Shown one piece after another: positions 45,690 through 57,770 of a DNA stretch of 64,000 nt; positions within the stretch are counted from its first letter, which is position 1; each line of letters opens with the position of its first letter. The stretch comes from Timema cristinae. Taxonomy: Eukaryota > Arthropoda > Insecta > Phasmatodea > Timematidae. The notes beneath the pieces are model-generated. The model ran no database searches and was not told the origin of the DNA. It saw only the letters and a list, made by a program, of their open reading frames with translations. Where the stretch lies: positions 116,419,349-116,483,348 of the forward strand of contig JBCFYV010000012.1 of the NCBI GenBank assembly GCA_039000515.1, written 5' to 3'. The translations under genes were made by a program, and so were the position numbers.

Positions 45690-46085
45690 ATCATTATTGA
45701 ATGTTAAGGTGGGAGAAAAGGGGATATGAGAAAAGGCTACTGTTTTTTTGGCAGTTTTTATGACATAATATTTTGGGGGGGGGGGGGGGAATAGATCAAA
45801 TATTGCTCCGGTACAAACATATTTAATTTTATTCACATGGTGACCTCAACATTTCTTGAAAATCTGTCAAGGGTATTCTAGAATTTAATGACAACTTTTT
45901 CTCTTCATTTTAAAAGTTTATCAACTAATGCCACTACGCTCATAACATATATTCAACAACTGTTGATATCGTGTGAAGAAAATTAAACTCTATGTTTGTA
46001 TAGAAGCATTATTTTTATTTATTTTGATCAAAAAAACAGTGGACTTTTCTCGCGTACTTTTCCAACCCACCTTAATATTAGTGTC
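45690..46085. mobile_element. Foldback element family F1, copy 2 (MITE-like)
   Basis: Left end 'aatgttaaggtgggagaaaa' and right end (reverse-complemented) 'aatattaaggtgggttggaa' are inverted arms that extend inward over more than 100 bp ('attaaactctatgtttgtat' on the right, its inverted relative near 45815 on the left). A poly-G run lies in the left arm. Relatives at 36480 and 57085. Confidence 0.7.
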
Positions 46086-46299
46086 AACACTTTTCCGAGG
46101 GCTTCAGCGTGTTATAGCCTGTGTTTGTCTCAACACTCGGGAACTATCTGACCGGAGGCTGGCCGTCACCATTTGACGGCGGATGCTGTCCATCTCCCCG
46201 CGGCGGACTGGAGACCGCGTCCTGACCTCGCACAATAGGCCTACTTCACTCGACTGGGACCCGTCGCTCTCACTCCTACATATTGTGCGTACAAGAGGT

Positions 46300-46461
46300 C
46301 TGTTATACACTAATGGGTTAGAGATTGGGGAGGTTTAATTTAGAGGAAGTGCACCCGTATTTGCGTGGGCGGAGAGTTTATTAAAAGAAAAAAAACTCAG
46401 TGCAACCGGCTGTGATCGAACCCCGATCTCTCCGTCTTCGGCAGTCTAGTCTAACAAACTT
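46300..46461 (-). repeat. tRNA-derived SINE, type B, partial
   Basis: Body 'gaggaagtgcacccgtattt' and B-box complement 'gatcgaaccccgatctctcc' with 'ggcagtctagtctaac'. Tail and outer head are missing. Confidence 0.75.
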
Positions 46462-46799
46462 TCAATTTTTTTTACTACACTTGTTCCCATCTCTGTCTAG
46501 CACGGCCCCAATCTCTTCCGCGCGTACTGTTTTTATTAAATTTTTTTATTATAGTGATCTAAATCTTCAGGATTCCAGATTACCTGGTTTGGCTTATACA
46601 GCTCTTTTTTGCTCTTATTTTGACCACTCCATTTTTCTACAATATGCTAAAATAATGAGATATAATTATTTTTAATTTAACACGCACTAAGATATACACT
46701 CGCCAAAAGATATATGTAGGCCTATTTACAAAAATCCAAACAAACGTGTGACTCCGCCGCTGTCCTTTCGGGGAAATGTTCTCGGAGGCGTCCAGATTA

Positions 46800-46951
46800 G
46801 AACAACACCGAACACGAACAACCTTTGATGCGACGGGCAAAAACTGACAACTGGTGGATCGGCGCCCAACAGAACAACGAACACATTCTGTTACAATGTC
46901 TGTTCGGAAAACCGTCCACACTTGTAGCGAACATGTTCGTGTTCGATGTTC
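46800..46951. mobile_element. 152-bp MITE with imperfect TIRs
   Basis: Left 'gaacaacaccgaacacgaac' pairs with right 'tgttcgtgttcgatgttc' (one 1-2 base bulge). Flanked by 'tta' on the left and 'tat' on the right, so a TA or 3-bp TWA duplication is possible. No coding. Confidence 0.6.
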
Positions 46952-47157
46952 TATAATACTTTTTTTTTTTTACCGACGCTGGTGGTTTAAATGTCAAGCT
47001 CGGGCTAGAATCTTGGGTTGGTGTACCGAGAGGAGTTCTCACTAAATTATTTATTAATAATATTACATGCAAATGTGGTTACATTTTCTATGAACTTTAT
47101 ATTCCACATCTCTACCACACTAGCGTGATGAATATTTTCGTACAATTCGATCAAATC

Positions 47158-48520
47158 TCGTAGAATATGGTGAGCGGGACATGCAAAGCGTATAGAAGAA
47201 TTAGAACCATGTTCAGGTTATTGTCTGGCAAACCTAATGGGAAGAGACCAGTGGAAAGACTAGATGCAGATGGGAGGATAACATAATAATATACCTGAAA
47301 GAGATAGGTTGTAATGAGGTGGACTGGATAGAACTAGCTCGAGATAGGAATATGGTGTAATGAGGTGGACTGGATAGAACTAGCTCGAGATAGGGATAGG
47401 GTATGAGGTGGACTGATAGAACTACTCGAGAAGGATAGGTTTAATGAGTGGACTGGATAGAACTAGCTCGAGATAGGATAGGGTGTAATGAGGAGGACTG
47501 GATAGATCTAGCTCAAGATAGGGATAGGGTGATAATGAGCTGGACTGGATAGAACTAGCTCAGATAGGAATATGGTGTAATGAGGTGGACTGGATATAAC
47601 TAGCTCGAGATAGGGATAGGTGTAATGAGGTGGACTGGATAAACTTGCTCGAGATAGGATAGGGTGTAATAAGGTGGACTGGATATAACTAGCTCGAGAT
47701 AGGAATATGGTTTAATGAGTGACTGATGAACTAGCTCGAGATAGGATAGGGTGTAATGAGGTGGACTGGATAAACTAGCTCGAGATAGGAATATGGTGTA
47801 ATGAGGTGGACTGGATAGAACTAGCTCGAGATAGGGATAGGGTGTAATGAGGAGGACTGGATAGATCTAGCTCAAGATAGGGATAGAGGTATAATGAGGT
47901 GGACTGGATAGAACTAGCTCAAGATTGGGATAGGGTGTAATGAGGTGGACTGGATATAACTAGCTCGAGATAGGGATAGGGTGTAATGAGGTGGACTGGA
48001 TAGAACTTGCTCAAGATAGGGATAAGGTGTAATGAGATGGACTGGATAGAACTAGCTCAAGAAAGGGATAAGGTGTAATGAGATGGACTGAAAACTAGTC
48101 AAGTAGATAGGTTAATGATGGACTGGAAAACTTGCTCAAGGGATAAGGTAATAGATGGACTGATAGAACTAGCTCAAGAAGAGTAGGTGTAATGAGATGG
48201 ACTGAATATACTAGCTCAAGATTGGGATATGGTGTAATGAGGTGGACTGGATATAACTAGCTCGAGATAGGAATATGGTGTAATGAGGTGGACTGGATAA
48301 ACTAGCTCGAGATAGGGATAGGTGTAATGAGGTGGACTGGATAGAACTTGCTCAAGATATGGGATAAGGTGTAATGAGGATGGACTGGATAGAACTAGCT
48401 CAGATAGAGATAGGGTGTAATGAGGTGGACTGGATAGAACTAGCTCAAGATAGGGATAGGAGGCGTATTTTTGTAAGTGCGACATTGAACTTTCCATTTC
48501 CTAATGCGATAGACTCATGA
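47158..48520 (+). pseudogene. LINE C-terminal remnant carrying an internal minisatellite
   Basis: Before the array, broken frames read 'LSGKPNGKRPVERL' and 'CNEVDWIELARDRN', the same LINE block as 31726-32118. After the array the frame resumes with 'RRRIFVSATLNF' and 'NAIDS' then TGA, matching the '...RWRTFVSAAMSF...NAIE' end of the other copy. So the array sits between codons of one LINE tail and expanded after or before insertion. The clade is not decidable. Confidence 0.85.
47305..48455. repeat. ~46-bp minisatellite born in LINE coding sequence
   Basis: About 25 units with 'gtgtaatgaggtggactgga' followed by 'tagaactagctcgagatagg'. One unit encodes G-C-N-E-V-D-W-I-E-L-A-R-D-R, the LINE C-terminal motif. 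46 is not a multiple of three, so the array cannot code through. Around 47400-47470 and 48080-48200 many units have lost single bases. Confidence 0.93.
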
Positions 48521-48524
48521 GTAA

Positions 48525-48762
48525 GCAAAAATAACCTGAACGGTTAGTGAGACATGGGAAAAACCCCAAAAATAACCTAAACGGTTAGTAAAACGTGGGG
48601 AAAACCCCCAAAAATAACCTGAACAGTTAGTGAGACGTGGGGAAAACCTCCAAAAATAACCTGAACGGTTAGTAAGACGTGGGGAAAACCAAAATACCCT
48701 AGGAGACGGAAAACGCCAAAATACTGACGGTTGTAGACGTGGAAAAACCCAATTTTTGCTTT
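48525..48762. repeat. ~40-bp minisatellite built from the SINE/LINE 3' tail
   Basis: About six units of 'ataacctgaacggttagtaa' plus 'gacgtggggaaaacccc'. The core differs at only about three positions from the SINE tail 'acccgaacgggtagtaagac' + 'gtggtg'. It starts about 10 bases after the LINE stop codon. Confidence 0.85.
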
Positions 48763-49530
48763 ATTAACATTAAAATTAATTTATATTCAAATCAAATTTG
48801 TAAAATGTAAATTGACAAGGTGCGTAACACTTATTTACACCTCACCCGTTATAATATTAATTTTAAAAAACTGTAAATATTTTCTGAATACCCGCCCGCA
48901 TCGGTCAGCACGTGGACAAAGGCATCTAGTCTGGTTTCAGGGGTGGGAAAGGATTCAGCTCGAATCTCGGCTATTGAGGTAGGTTTTTTTTTATCAATTT
49001 TTTGTGTGTTTTTTCATTTAACCCCCAACACAGAGAAGGGTACACTCAGGGGCAAGGGGCTGGCGTATGGCCTTAGGAAGGCTGGGAGGGGGGGGGGGGG
49101 CGTAAACAAAAGAAGGGATTTTGAGCTTACCTCCACCTCCCGTCCCCAAGTCAGAGTTGGCCCGCTGGTTGACCCTTATTAAGAGTGGTTCTCACCTAGA
49201 CCTTTTTTGAAAATTAAGTATACTTAGAAGTTATTCGGAAGGGCTGTCCTCCGGACTATTTTAAAAATTGTATGCTCTTTGAAGTTGTTTGGAGTTTGTT
49301 TTTAATCTTATCATGTTCTAGAATATAAGAAGGCAGTGAAATAAATCTACAGGGCTCACATTAATTCCAGGGGGATCAATTTTATCCCAGGGAGGATGTA
49401 ATCAGGAGGCAACCATCCTCACCTCATTAATGTTTGTATGCAGATAACCACGAAGGAAAGAAAACGCAGAAAGCGAATGGTTTTTTAAAATATTTTTTCC
49501 TCGAAAGTTTCAACAATTTAAAGTTTCACG
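48763..49530. other. Intergenic DNA with a possible SINE head remnant
   Basis: 48895-48985 has 'cgcatcggtcagcacgtgg' and 'cagctcgaatctcggct', resembling a type B/C head. G-run at 49086-49101. No gene. Confidence 0.35.
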
Positions 49531-49537
49531 TAAATAT

Positions 49538-49872
49538 GGTGACCTGGTGGTCTAGGTGTAAGGACATCTGTGCTGGGGGTCCGGGTTCAATCCTCGGTCC
49601 CGGCACAGATTTATGTTACTACCAAACCCTTCCTTCACCTCTGACAAGACATCTTGTGAATGTGTGGAATGCCAGGCCTCCCCCGTGATTCGGATCCCAC
49701 GTTAAACTGTAGGTCCTCCATTTCATCTCACAATCACCCTACCATTACACATTAGCGTGAGTGCGTATAACCCGAACGGGTAGTAAAACGCGTGCTAATA
49801 AAAATAATATAATAATAATATAATAATAATAATAATATAATAATAATAAATAATAATAATAATAATAATATT
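49538..49872 (+). repeat. tRNA-derived SINE, type A (short subfamily), with (TAA)n tail
   Basis: Head 'ggtgacctggtggtctaggt', tail 'cgaacgggtagtaaaacgcg', then irregular (TAA)n. 'ttcacgtaaat' lies on both sides, an 11-bp target duplication. Confidence 0.95.
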
Positions 49873-49956
49873 CACGTAAATGAATTTTGATTAAAACATA
49901 AAATCCTCTATAGAATTACCCTTACCCCAATTATTTTTACTAATGGGAATATATGA

Positions 49957-50105
49957 CAACTAAAAAAGATTTACTAGATCCACTTTCATATATTCATACG
50001 TTAATTCATGTTATATGCAGCTGTCACTTTTGATAGATATTATAAATACCTATAAAATAACACTAATAAAATAGTAAAATGTTATTATTGTTGATTGCAA
50101 AAATG
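49957..50105 (+). repeat. Dispersed repeat D1, copy 4
   Basis: 'gacaactaaaaaagatttac', 'tcatacgttaattcatgtta', 'tataaaataacac' in the same order as in the other three copies. Confidence 0.65.
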
Positions 50106-50675
50106 TTTGCATTTCTTAAATAGTGCGCCCAATGTCCATTTGTAATAAAATACAAGGCATCATTTTATTTTTGTCAGCATCTCACAACCCCTCCGGGAAT
50201 GAAGAGAATAATGGGAAATACTCTAGGATATCCAGCAGGGATATGAACCCCGACCTCCTCTGTCAACAGATCAACTTGACATTTAGTCCTCCTACCCAAC
50301 CGATGCGGCATTTAGGCCCAATAAAAATGATGATAAGTCGCTAATCATCCATTTCATATATAATATTTGTGACGTATCTGACTCGTGTGTAGAGAAACTA
50401 CCCCTCGAAACGTAACTACAAGCTCAGAGGAACAGAAGTATCCCCTTATTACCCCCATGGGTACATAAATAGGCCCTCCACGTAATCCGTACGTTGGGCC
50501 CTCAAGGGACAGGCCGGCTGTCTGGACCAGACTCGACCCGCGCGCTTTCAGGCGGCCGACAAACAAACTAAACTTACCCGGCTAACCCCTCATTGCGTTT
50601 ACTGGTATACTCTGTTTGTATTAGGTTTTAAATCAAGGTAATTAGCGTGTATTTTCTAAACACAATTATTGAAAA
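50106..50675. other. Intergenic DNA, no gene seen
   Basis: A tRNA-like 'ggatatgaaccccgacctcc' near 50231 may be an old SINE on the minus strand. The 70-aa minus frame at 50354-50566 is not recognisable. Confidence 0.35.
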
Positions 50676-50698
50676 ATAAGCTACTTAATAATAATATT

Positions 50699-50943
<245 letters not shown>

Positions 50944-50958
50944 TGTATAAGCTACTTA

Positions 50959-52530
50959 CAAACTAACTTAACCTAAGACAAGACGCCTTACTCTACCATG
51001 TTCTTTTTAAAAGTACATTTAGCACATTGAACACACTATACATTATTTAATATAATCGTAAGTACTGTAAATACGCGCCTGGAAAAGCAGGGAAAACCTG
51101 GAAAAAGTCAGGGAATTTGGTGTGATAGGAGTCAAGAACATTTTAAAAAGCCACTTGAATTTTCAAATATTTTGTAATAATCATCATAATATGTAATAAT
51201 AAAATATCATAACACAATATAAACTAATAGTTTTATTTATAATTCATGTGAGTTTGCGATGAACACTCAGATATCTTTCTTTTGTAATTTTTTTTTGTCA
51301 AGAATTTATCTCAAAACAGTGAAAAACATTGAGAATTTACAAAAATATATATCTTCATTTAAAATATTAGAGAAACGCATATTCTATGGTAGAGAAACAG
51401 GAAATTTCAATCTTCTTTTTTAAAGTGTATTGACCCCTTTAAGGGGGTTAAGGTATCAGCCCGTATTAGCTGTAAGGAGGAGGGGAAAATCCCAATAGAG
51501 AATCATTACAAAGTGTACTCGGCCTGGATAGTTTGAACCCTTGAACTCCCTGACAAACGGGTGGACGCGAATTTCCGTCACGAGAGGGAAAAGGACAAAA
51601 GAGTACAGGTAAATTATATATCTCAACCATAGTTCAACTCCGTCACCATCATCAGCAAGTCCCGTCATAGAAAATAACAGGTCTATGTCTCGTCTATAGA
51701 CTGCCTACACGGGAAGCGGCTGAATTAGGACATCAATTTAACGATTTCTTTCTTCTTTTGATGAATATATAACTTAGATTCATGCAAGCTGTATTTTTCT
51801 CAATATACCATGTGTGAAACAGATCTTTTAAAGTTAGAACTAACATTAATTTTTTTTAAAGGCTCTTTGCTAAATGTTGAGTTCTTTCACAAACAAATAT
51901 TATATTAATTAGGATAATTTATTAATAAGCACCACGTCTTACTACCCGAACGGGTTACACGCCAATGATTTTCTACGAGTGAGCGAGAAAGAGCCTATTA
52001 ATTTTGCCGAGAGAGGTATTTACACATACTTTCCAGGGTTATTTTACACGCCACAATCGACATGGGATCAAGAGAAAAGTTGGTAAAGTGGAACATTCGG
52101 GGCAGTAAAAGTTGTTGGGTGGTAACAATAGGAAATGTCCAAAATATGGACTCGATCGGATAATATCTTCTGCCCCGAAACTATGTCAAAGATTCGCTAT
52201 TTTGGTCAAAAACTGTAAAATATACGGGCATGTGATGTTGGCTGGTTGATGGACAGGTAAAGCCTATTTAAGATTTATTAGGCTTTTAAGGTATACTTCT
52301 ATTGATAAACTAATATTAGAATGGACATATCAGCATATAAAAAAGAGGGGGAAAGGGCCTAAATGGCCGAAAACTGTATCAACAGGTTCCTCTGTAGAAC
52401 TCACTAAATTTTTCAAATGGTTAACAATGCACTCTCTATCTCTAAACATAATATGACTGCTTTATTTAGCGTTTCACCCTCTTTTCACTTAACTGTGTTG
52501 ATGACACCCCTCTAGTGAGGTACAGTTAGA
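50959..52530. other. AT-rich DNA, no gene seen
   Basis: SINE tail remnant 'caccacgtcttactacccga' at about 51931. The minus frame 51456-51668 shows no domain. Confidence 0.35.
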
Positions 52531-52533
52531 TCA

Positions 52534-52940
52534 GTGCTGCTATCTCTTCAGGATGCTGGCCTTATATCCCATAATAATTCCATATTTGTGATAAACAAGA
52601 ATAAAATAAGTAGAGAAAGGTCGCGGATTAAGAGAGAAATGAAGGGAAAACCTGTCTTAAGTCATAATCCTATACTCTCAGTTTATGTTGATGGCCTTAA
52701 GGATAAAACCCTTGTGCAAATCAAGGAAGAAAATAAATATAATTGTAGGGTAGTCAGTGATAAGCACATCACCGTTGTTAAGAAATAAAATAAATATAAC
52801 TGGAGGGTAGTCAGTGATAAGAACTTCACCGTTGTTAAGGAAGAAAATAAATATAATTGGAGGGTAGTCAGTGATAAGCACATCACCGTTGTTAAGGAAG
52901 CAGGGTCACGTTGCTTCATCTTAAGGTTCAGCTATAAGTC
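52534..52940 (+). pseudogene. Coding fragment of transposon-associated type with a 57-bp triplication
   Basis: The frame reads 'LQDAGLISHNNS', 'NKISRERSRIKREMKG', 'PILSVYVDGLKDKTLVQIK' and 'VVSDKHITVVK', then stop at 52788. A segment of 57 bp with 'gggtagtcagtgataag' and 'caccgttgttaag' is present three times; after the third copy the frame would continue 'KEAGSRCF'. The K-x-K-x-x-R-E-R...V-D-G-x-K-D-x-T-L-V...K/E-H-I-x-x-V-K-E-x-G-S pattern resembles proteins I know as multi-copy, uncharacterised and transposon-linked in insects; I cannot name the family. A splice acceptor 'ctatctcttcag' at 52551 is possible. Confidence 0.5.
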
Positions 52941-53239
52941 ATTCACGAGCTAAGTTTACCTGGATGACAGCTCGAAATGTTACTAGAAGTAATCCCTAAT
53001 ATATCACTACACCAACAGCTGACATCTATCACTTTGGATGACTGTAATGAAAACAGATGGTAATATATTAATGTGATAGCTAACCACAGTAATTTAGGAC
53101 AATATTATTTATATATTTATTTGAGGTCGGACACAAAGTTTATTTATAGTTTTATTCCCCTTAAAAATATATTAACACCACTTTCACAAAAATTTATAAC
53201 GAACATAGCTTCAAAATGGCGACTGATGAATCTAAACTA
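52941..53239. other. Intergenic DNA, no gene seen
   Basis: AT-rich, no repeat recognised. Confidence 0.3.
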
Positions 53240-53292
<53 letters not shown>

Positions 53293-53556
53293 GCACCGCG
53301 TCTTACTACCCGTTCGGGTTATACGCACTTACGCTAATGTGTAATGGTAGGGTGATTGTGAGATAAAATGAAGGACCTTCAGTTTAACGTGGAATCCGAA
53401 CCACGGTGGCGGCCTGGCATTCCACACATTCACAAGATGTCTTGTCAGAGGTGAAGGAAGGGTTTGGAAATCAGATAAATCTGTGCCGGGACCGAGGATT
53501 GAGCCCCGGCCGCCAGCACAGAAGTCTGACACCTTACCCTAGACCACCAGGTTACC
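53240..53556 (-). repeat. tRNA-derived SINE, type A (short subfamily), with (TTA)n
   Basis: (ATT)n at 53240-53291, then full-length type A on the minus strand to 'accaccaggttacc'. 'ctaaactatat' before and 'ctaaaccatat' after form a one-mismatch target duplication. Confidence 0.94.
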
Positions 53557-54160
53557 GCCTAAACCATATGATTGAACATAACGGTAAACAAGTTTTTTAC
53601 AATGATGCAGGCACACAGTTTATGAAAATATTTTATTCAGTTAAATATTTCAAAATAATCATATAATCATTTATTGTATGTAAAAAAATGACAACAATTT
53701 TATCTTTTCCAAGTAAATACAATGCCTGTATTAAAAGGTATTGATGTGTGCACTATATTACACAAAATCAGTAACGTTCCAAATCGAAAAATAAGTACTT
53801 TTAATTATGTTTAAAATATTGTGTCGAGTTGGATGAAAAGAAATTATTTAAATAAATTAAATAGTATGGGAAAACTTAAGTTTACGTTATTTTAAATGTA
53901 ATATATAACAGATAATTAAAGATCTTAACATATATAACAAAACAGTGATATTTTACAAGTGTTGTAAACCTAAAACCTAAACATATGATTTTCGAACTGT
54001 CATCCAGGTAAAAATCTATCGTGAACGGAATATAGTTTCATTTCCGCCAACTTGATGACATTCTTAGAAGGTAAAATTGACGTCACTGAGGACATAGAGG
54101 CTGTAGGATGTGATGGTACGGTAGTAAATACTGGACACAGTATGTTGGTGATGTCATCAC
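53557..54160. other. AT-rich DNA, no gene seen
   Basis: No motif recognised before the 31-bp array. Confidence 0.35.
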
Positions 54161-54162
54161 TG

Positions 54163-55948
54163 TCTCCTCACCTTAGCACCAATCAACTGGACTGCCTCTC
54201 ACCTTAGCACCAATCAACTGGACTGCCTCTGACCTTAGCACCAATCAAATGGACTGCCTCTCACCTTAGCACCAATCAACTGGACTGTCTCTGACCTTAG
54301 CACCAATCAACTGGACTGTATCTCACCTTAGCACCAATCAACTGGACTGCCTCTCACCTTAGCACCAATCAACTGGACTTCCTCTGACCTTAGCACCAAT
54401 CAACTGGACTGTCTTCACCTTAGCACCAATCAATGGACTGCTCTCACCTTAGCACCAATCAACTGGACTTCCTCTGACCTTAGCACCAATCAACTGGACT
54501 GTCTCTGACTTAGCACCAATCAACTGGACTTCCTCTGACCTTAGCACCAATCAACTGGACTGTCTCTGACCTTAGCACCAATCAACTGACTTCCTCTGAC
54601 CTTAGCACCAATCAACTGGACTGTCTCTGACCTTAGCACCAATCAACTGGACTGTCTCTCACCTTAGCACCAATCAACTGGATGCCTCTCACTTAGCACC
54701 AATCAATCTGGACTACCTCTCACCTTAGCACCAATCAATGGACTGTCTCTGACCTTAGCACCAATCAACTGGACTTCCTCTGACTTAGCACAATCAACTG
54801 GACTGTCTCTGACCTTAGCACCAATCAACTGACTGTCTTGACCTAGCACCAATCAACTGGACTTCCTCTGACCTTAGCACCAATCAACTGGACTGCTCTC
54901 ACCTTAGCACCAATAAAACTGGACTGTCTCTGACCTTAGCACCAATCAACTGGACTGTCTCTGACCTTAGCACCAATCAACTGGACTTCCTCTGACCTTA
55001 GCACCAATCAACTGGACTGCCATTCACTTAGCACCAATCAACTGGACTGTCTCTGACCTTAGCACAATCAACTGGACTGTCTCTGACCTTAGCACCAATC
55101 AACTGGACTGTCTCTGACCTTAGCACCAATCAACTGGACTTCCTCTGACTTAGCACAATCAACTGGACTTCCTCTGACCTTAGCACCAATCAAACTGGAC
55201 TGCCTCTCACCTTAGCACCAATCAACTGGACTGTCCCTGACCTTAGCACCATCAACTGGACTGTCTCTTGACCTTAGCACCAATCAACTGGACTTCCTCT
55301 GACCTTAGCACCAATCAACTGGACTGTCTCTGACCTTAGCACCATCAACTGGACTTCCTCTGACCTTAGCACCAATCAACTGGACTTCTCTGACCTTAGC
55401 ACCAATCAACTGGAACTGCCTTCAACCTTAGCACCAATCAAACTGGACTGTTATGACCTTAGCACCAATCAACTGGACTGTCTCTGACCTTAGCACCAAT
55501 CAACTGGACTGTCTCTGACCTTAGCACCAATCAACTGGACTGCCTCTCACCTTAGCACCAATCAACTGGACTGACTCTCACCTTAGCACCAATCAACTGG
55601 ACTGTCTCTGACCTTAGCACCAATCAACTGGACTGTCTCTGACCTTAGCACCAATCAACTGGACTTCCTCTGACCTTAGCACCAATCAACTGACTGCCTT
55701 CTGACCTTAGCACCAATCAAATGGACTGCCTCTCACTTAGCACCAATCAACTGACTGTCTCTGACTTAGCACCAATCAACTGGACTGTATCTCACCTTAG
55801 CACCAATCAACTGGACTGCCTCTCACCTTAGCACCAATCAACTGGACTGTCTCTGACCTTAGCACCAATCAACTGGACTGTCTCTGACCTTAGCACCAAT
55901 CAACTGGACTGTCTCTGACCTTAGCACCAATCAACTGGACCTTCTTGA
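54163..55948. repeat. 31-bp minisatellite, ~57 units
   Basis: Units of 'cttagcaccaatcaactgga' plus 'ctgcctctcac' or '...tctctgac'. Three main variants (ctgcctctcac, ctgtctctgac, cttcctctgac) are interspersed. Many units lack one or two bases ('cacttagcaccaatcaactgac'), more than expected from the otherwise near-identical units. 31 is not a multiple of three, so no long frame appears. Confidence 0.95.
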
Positions 55949-56016
55949 CATGGATCATGATTTTGAGACCGTTTACTGTTCCTTTGATCTTTATAGACGA
56001 TTTCCTGGTTCTTTTA

Positions 56017-56235
56017 TGGCACAGATTTATCTGATTCCCAAACCCTTCCTTCACCTCTGACAAGATGTGTATTAATCACAACTTGTGAATGTGTGGAATG
56101 CCAGGCCTCCACCGTGGTTCGGATTCCACGTTAAACTGTAGGTCCTCCATTCATCTCACAATCACCCTACCATTACACATTAGCGTAAGTGTGTACAACC
56201 CGAACGGGTAGTAAGACGTGGTGCTAATAATAATA
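56017..56235 (+). repeat. tRNA-derived SINE, type A, 5'-truncated (long subfamily)
   Basis: Starts at 'tggcacagatttatctgatt', includes 'tgtattaatcacaacttg', ends 'gggtagtaagacgtggtgct' and (TAA)n. Confidence 0.92.
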
Positions 56236-56557
56236 TTATAACTTTAATGACTTTAATAACTTTAATAAACTACTTTTATGTGTGGTATTAAACTGGAATT
56301 CGTCAATCAGAGATAAGGACCACCTAAATTAACTATAAAGTGTGAACATTTTAAATTTCAAAATGAGACTACAGGAAATAGGGGATGATGGGTGGAAGGG
56401 CGATAGGGGTGTACAAGTAGGAGGTAGAAAATTTAATTTTGTCAGTAAAGTAGAAGGATAACTTCAAATAACCACAAATACATTTTAAATATAAGTTATT
56501 TCTAAGGAGGCTGGTGATATAGAGGGTCTCAAATTTGTACAACATAAAATACTAAAC

Positions 56558-56564
<7 letters not shown>
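56236..56564. other. AT-rich DNA, no gene seen
   Basis: No motif recognised. Confidence 0.3.
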
Positions 56565-56608
<44 letters not shown>

Positions 56609-56725
56609 GCACCGCGTCTTACTACCCGTTCCGTTTATACGCACTTACACTAATGTGTAATGGTAGGGTGATTGTGAGATGAAATGGAGGACCTACAGTT
56701 TAACGTGGAATCCGAACCACGGTGG
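56565..56725 (-). repeat. tRNA-derived SINE, type A, 5'-truncated, with (TTA)n
   Basis: (TTA)n to 56607, tail 'agcaccgcgtcttactaccc', body to 'gaaccacggtgg' where it stops. Confidence 0.9.
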
Positions 56726-56924
56726 TCTTCTCCAAGTGTTAGATGATTGACATAAGTCAGGCGGTTTTAAAGAACAACCTTAACATTATCGAGGCCTGAA
56801 TTATTACATTTCAAAATAAAAGCTTGTAAAATAGGGAGTGATGGTCCCCTCAAAATATTTACAAAGCTATATAAATACAATTTTTGTCGAGATATAAGCT
56901 TGAAATGTCACCATGTAATTTATT

Positions 56925-57015
56925 ATTATTATTGTTATTATTATTATTATTATTATTATTTATTATTATTATTATTATTAGCACCGCGTCTTACTACCCG
57001 TTCGGATTATACGCA
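56925..57015 (-). repeat. SINE tail fragment with (TTA)n
   Basis: (TTA)n then only the last ~35 bp of a SINE ('accgcgtcttactacccgtt'). Extreme 5' truncation; the type (A, B or C) cannot be told because all share this tail. Confidence 0.85.
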
Positions 57016-57084
57016 ATTTTAATAATAAAACAGGTTTGAGTCGCTCGACAGGGATACATTGTTCAAGTTAATTCATTTAAAACA

Positions 57085-57250
57085 ATTGTCATCTAATGAC
57101 AGATATTCCAACAACTGTTTATATCACCAAGTGAAGAAAATTAAACTATATATTTCTACTGGGGCGATATTTATTTGTTTTGGCCAAAAAAAAATGATAG
57201 AAAAAACTGCAAACACATTGGCATTTTCTTGGGTTTCCTACATTCTTGAA
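57085..57250. repeat. Foldback element family F1, right-half copy
   Basis: 'tctaatgacagatattcc', 'gtgaagaaaattaaactata' and 'tggggcgatatttatttg' match 36640-36760 and 45925-46030. Confidence 0.6.
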
Positions 57251-57655
57251 CAAGTGGAATTTCAAAATTGAAGCCCAGGAAATGGTAGCGCTTAAAATGT
57301 ATACAACCAAAATAGAACATTCTTTATGATGTAGTTAGGTTGACATTTGGTAGCCACGTAAAATAAGTTATCATATAAAATAACCAAATAAGTCTTAAAA
57401 TTTCAAATTAGAACTTTGGAAGCTAAGGAGAGTGAGGGGGACAAAGGGGTTTGGGGTTTGGAAATGAGAGTAAATTGCCATCTTTCCAAAGAAAAAATAC
57501 TTGTATGCATTAAAGAATATTTAAATTTGCCAATTTGATAAAAGGACCATCCCAAATAATCATAAAAGTGAGAAAGTTTGGAATTCGAAAATTTACTCCT
57601 GAGAAATCCGAGGGGCCTCTAAAATTTCCTAAGTTTTAAAAACTCGATATGTTCC
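57251..57655. other. AT-rich DNA, no gene seen
   Basis: No motif recognised. Confidence 0.3.
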
Positions 57656-57770
57656 AAATGCGGCTACACTTTATACTAATTAAACCTCTCATCCCTAACA
57701 CAATAGCGTAATTAGTAGTACATAAGCGTATAACTCGAACTAATATTAAGACACAGTGCTAACAAAAATA
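57656..57770 (+). repeat. SINE type B or C, 5'-truncated and diverged
   Basis: 'aatgcggctac', 'taacacaatagcgtaattag', tail remnant 'aagacacagtgctaac'. Confidence 0.65.
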
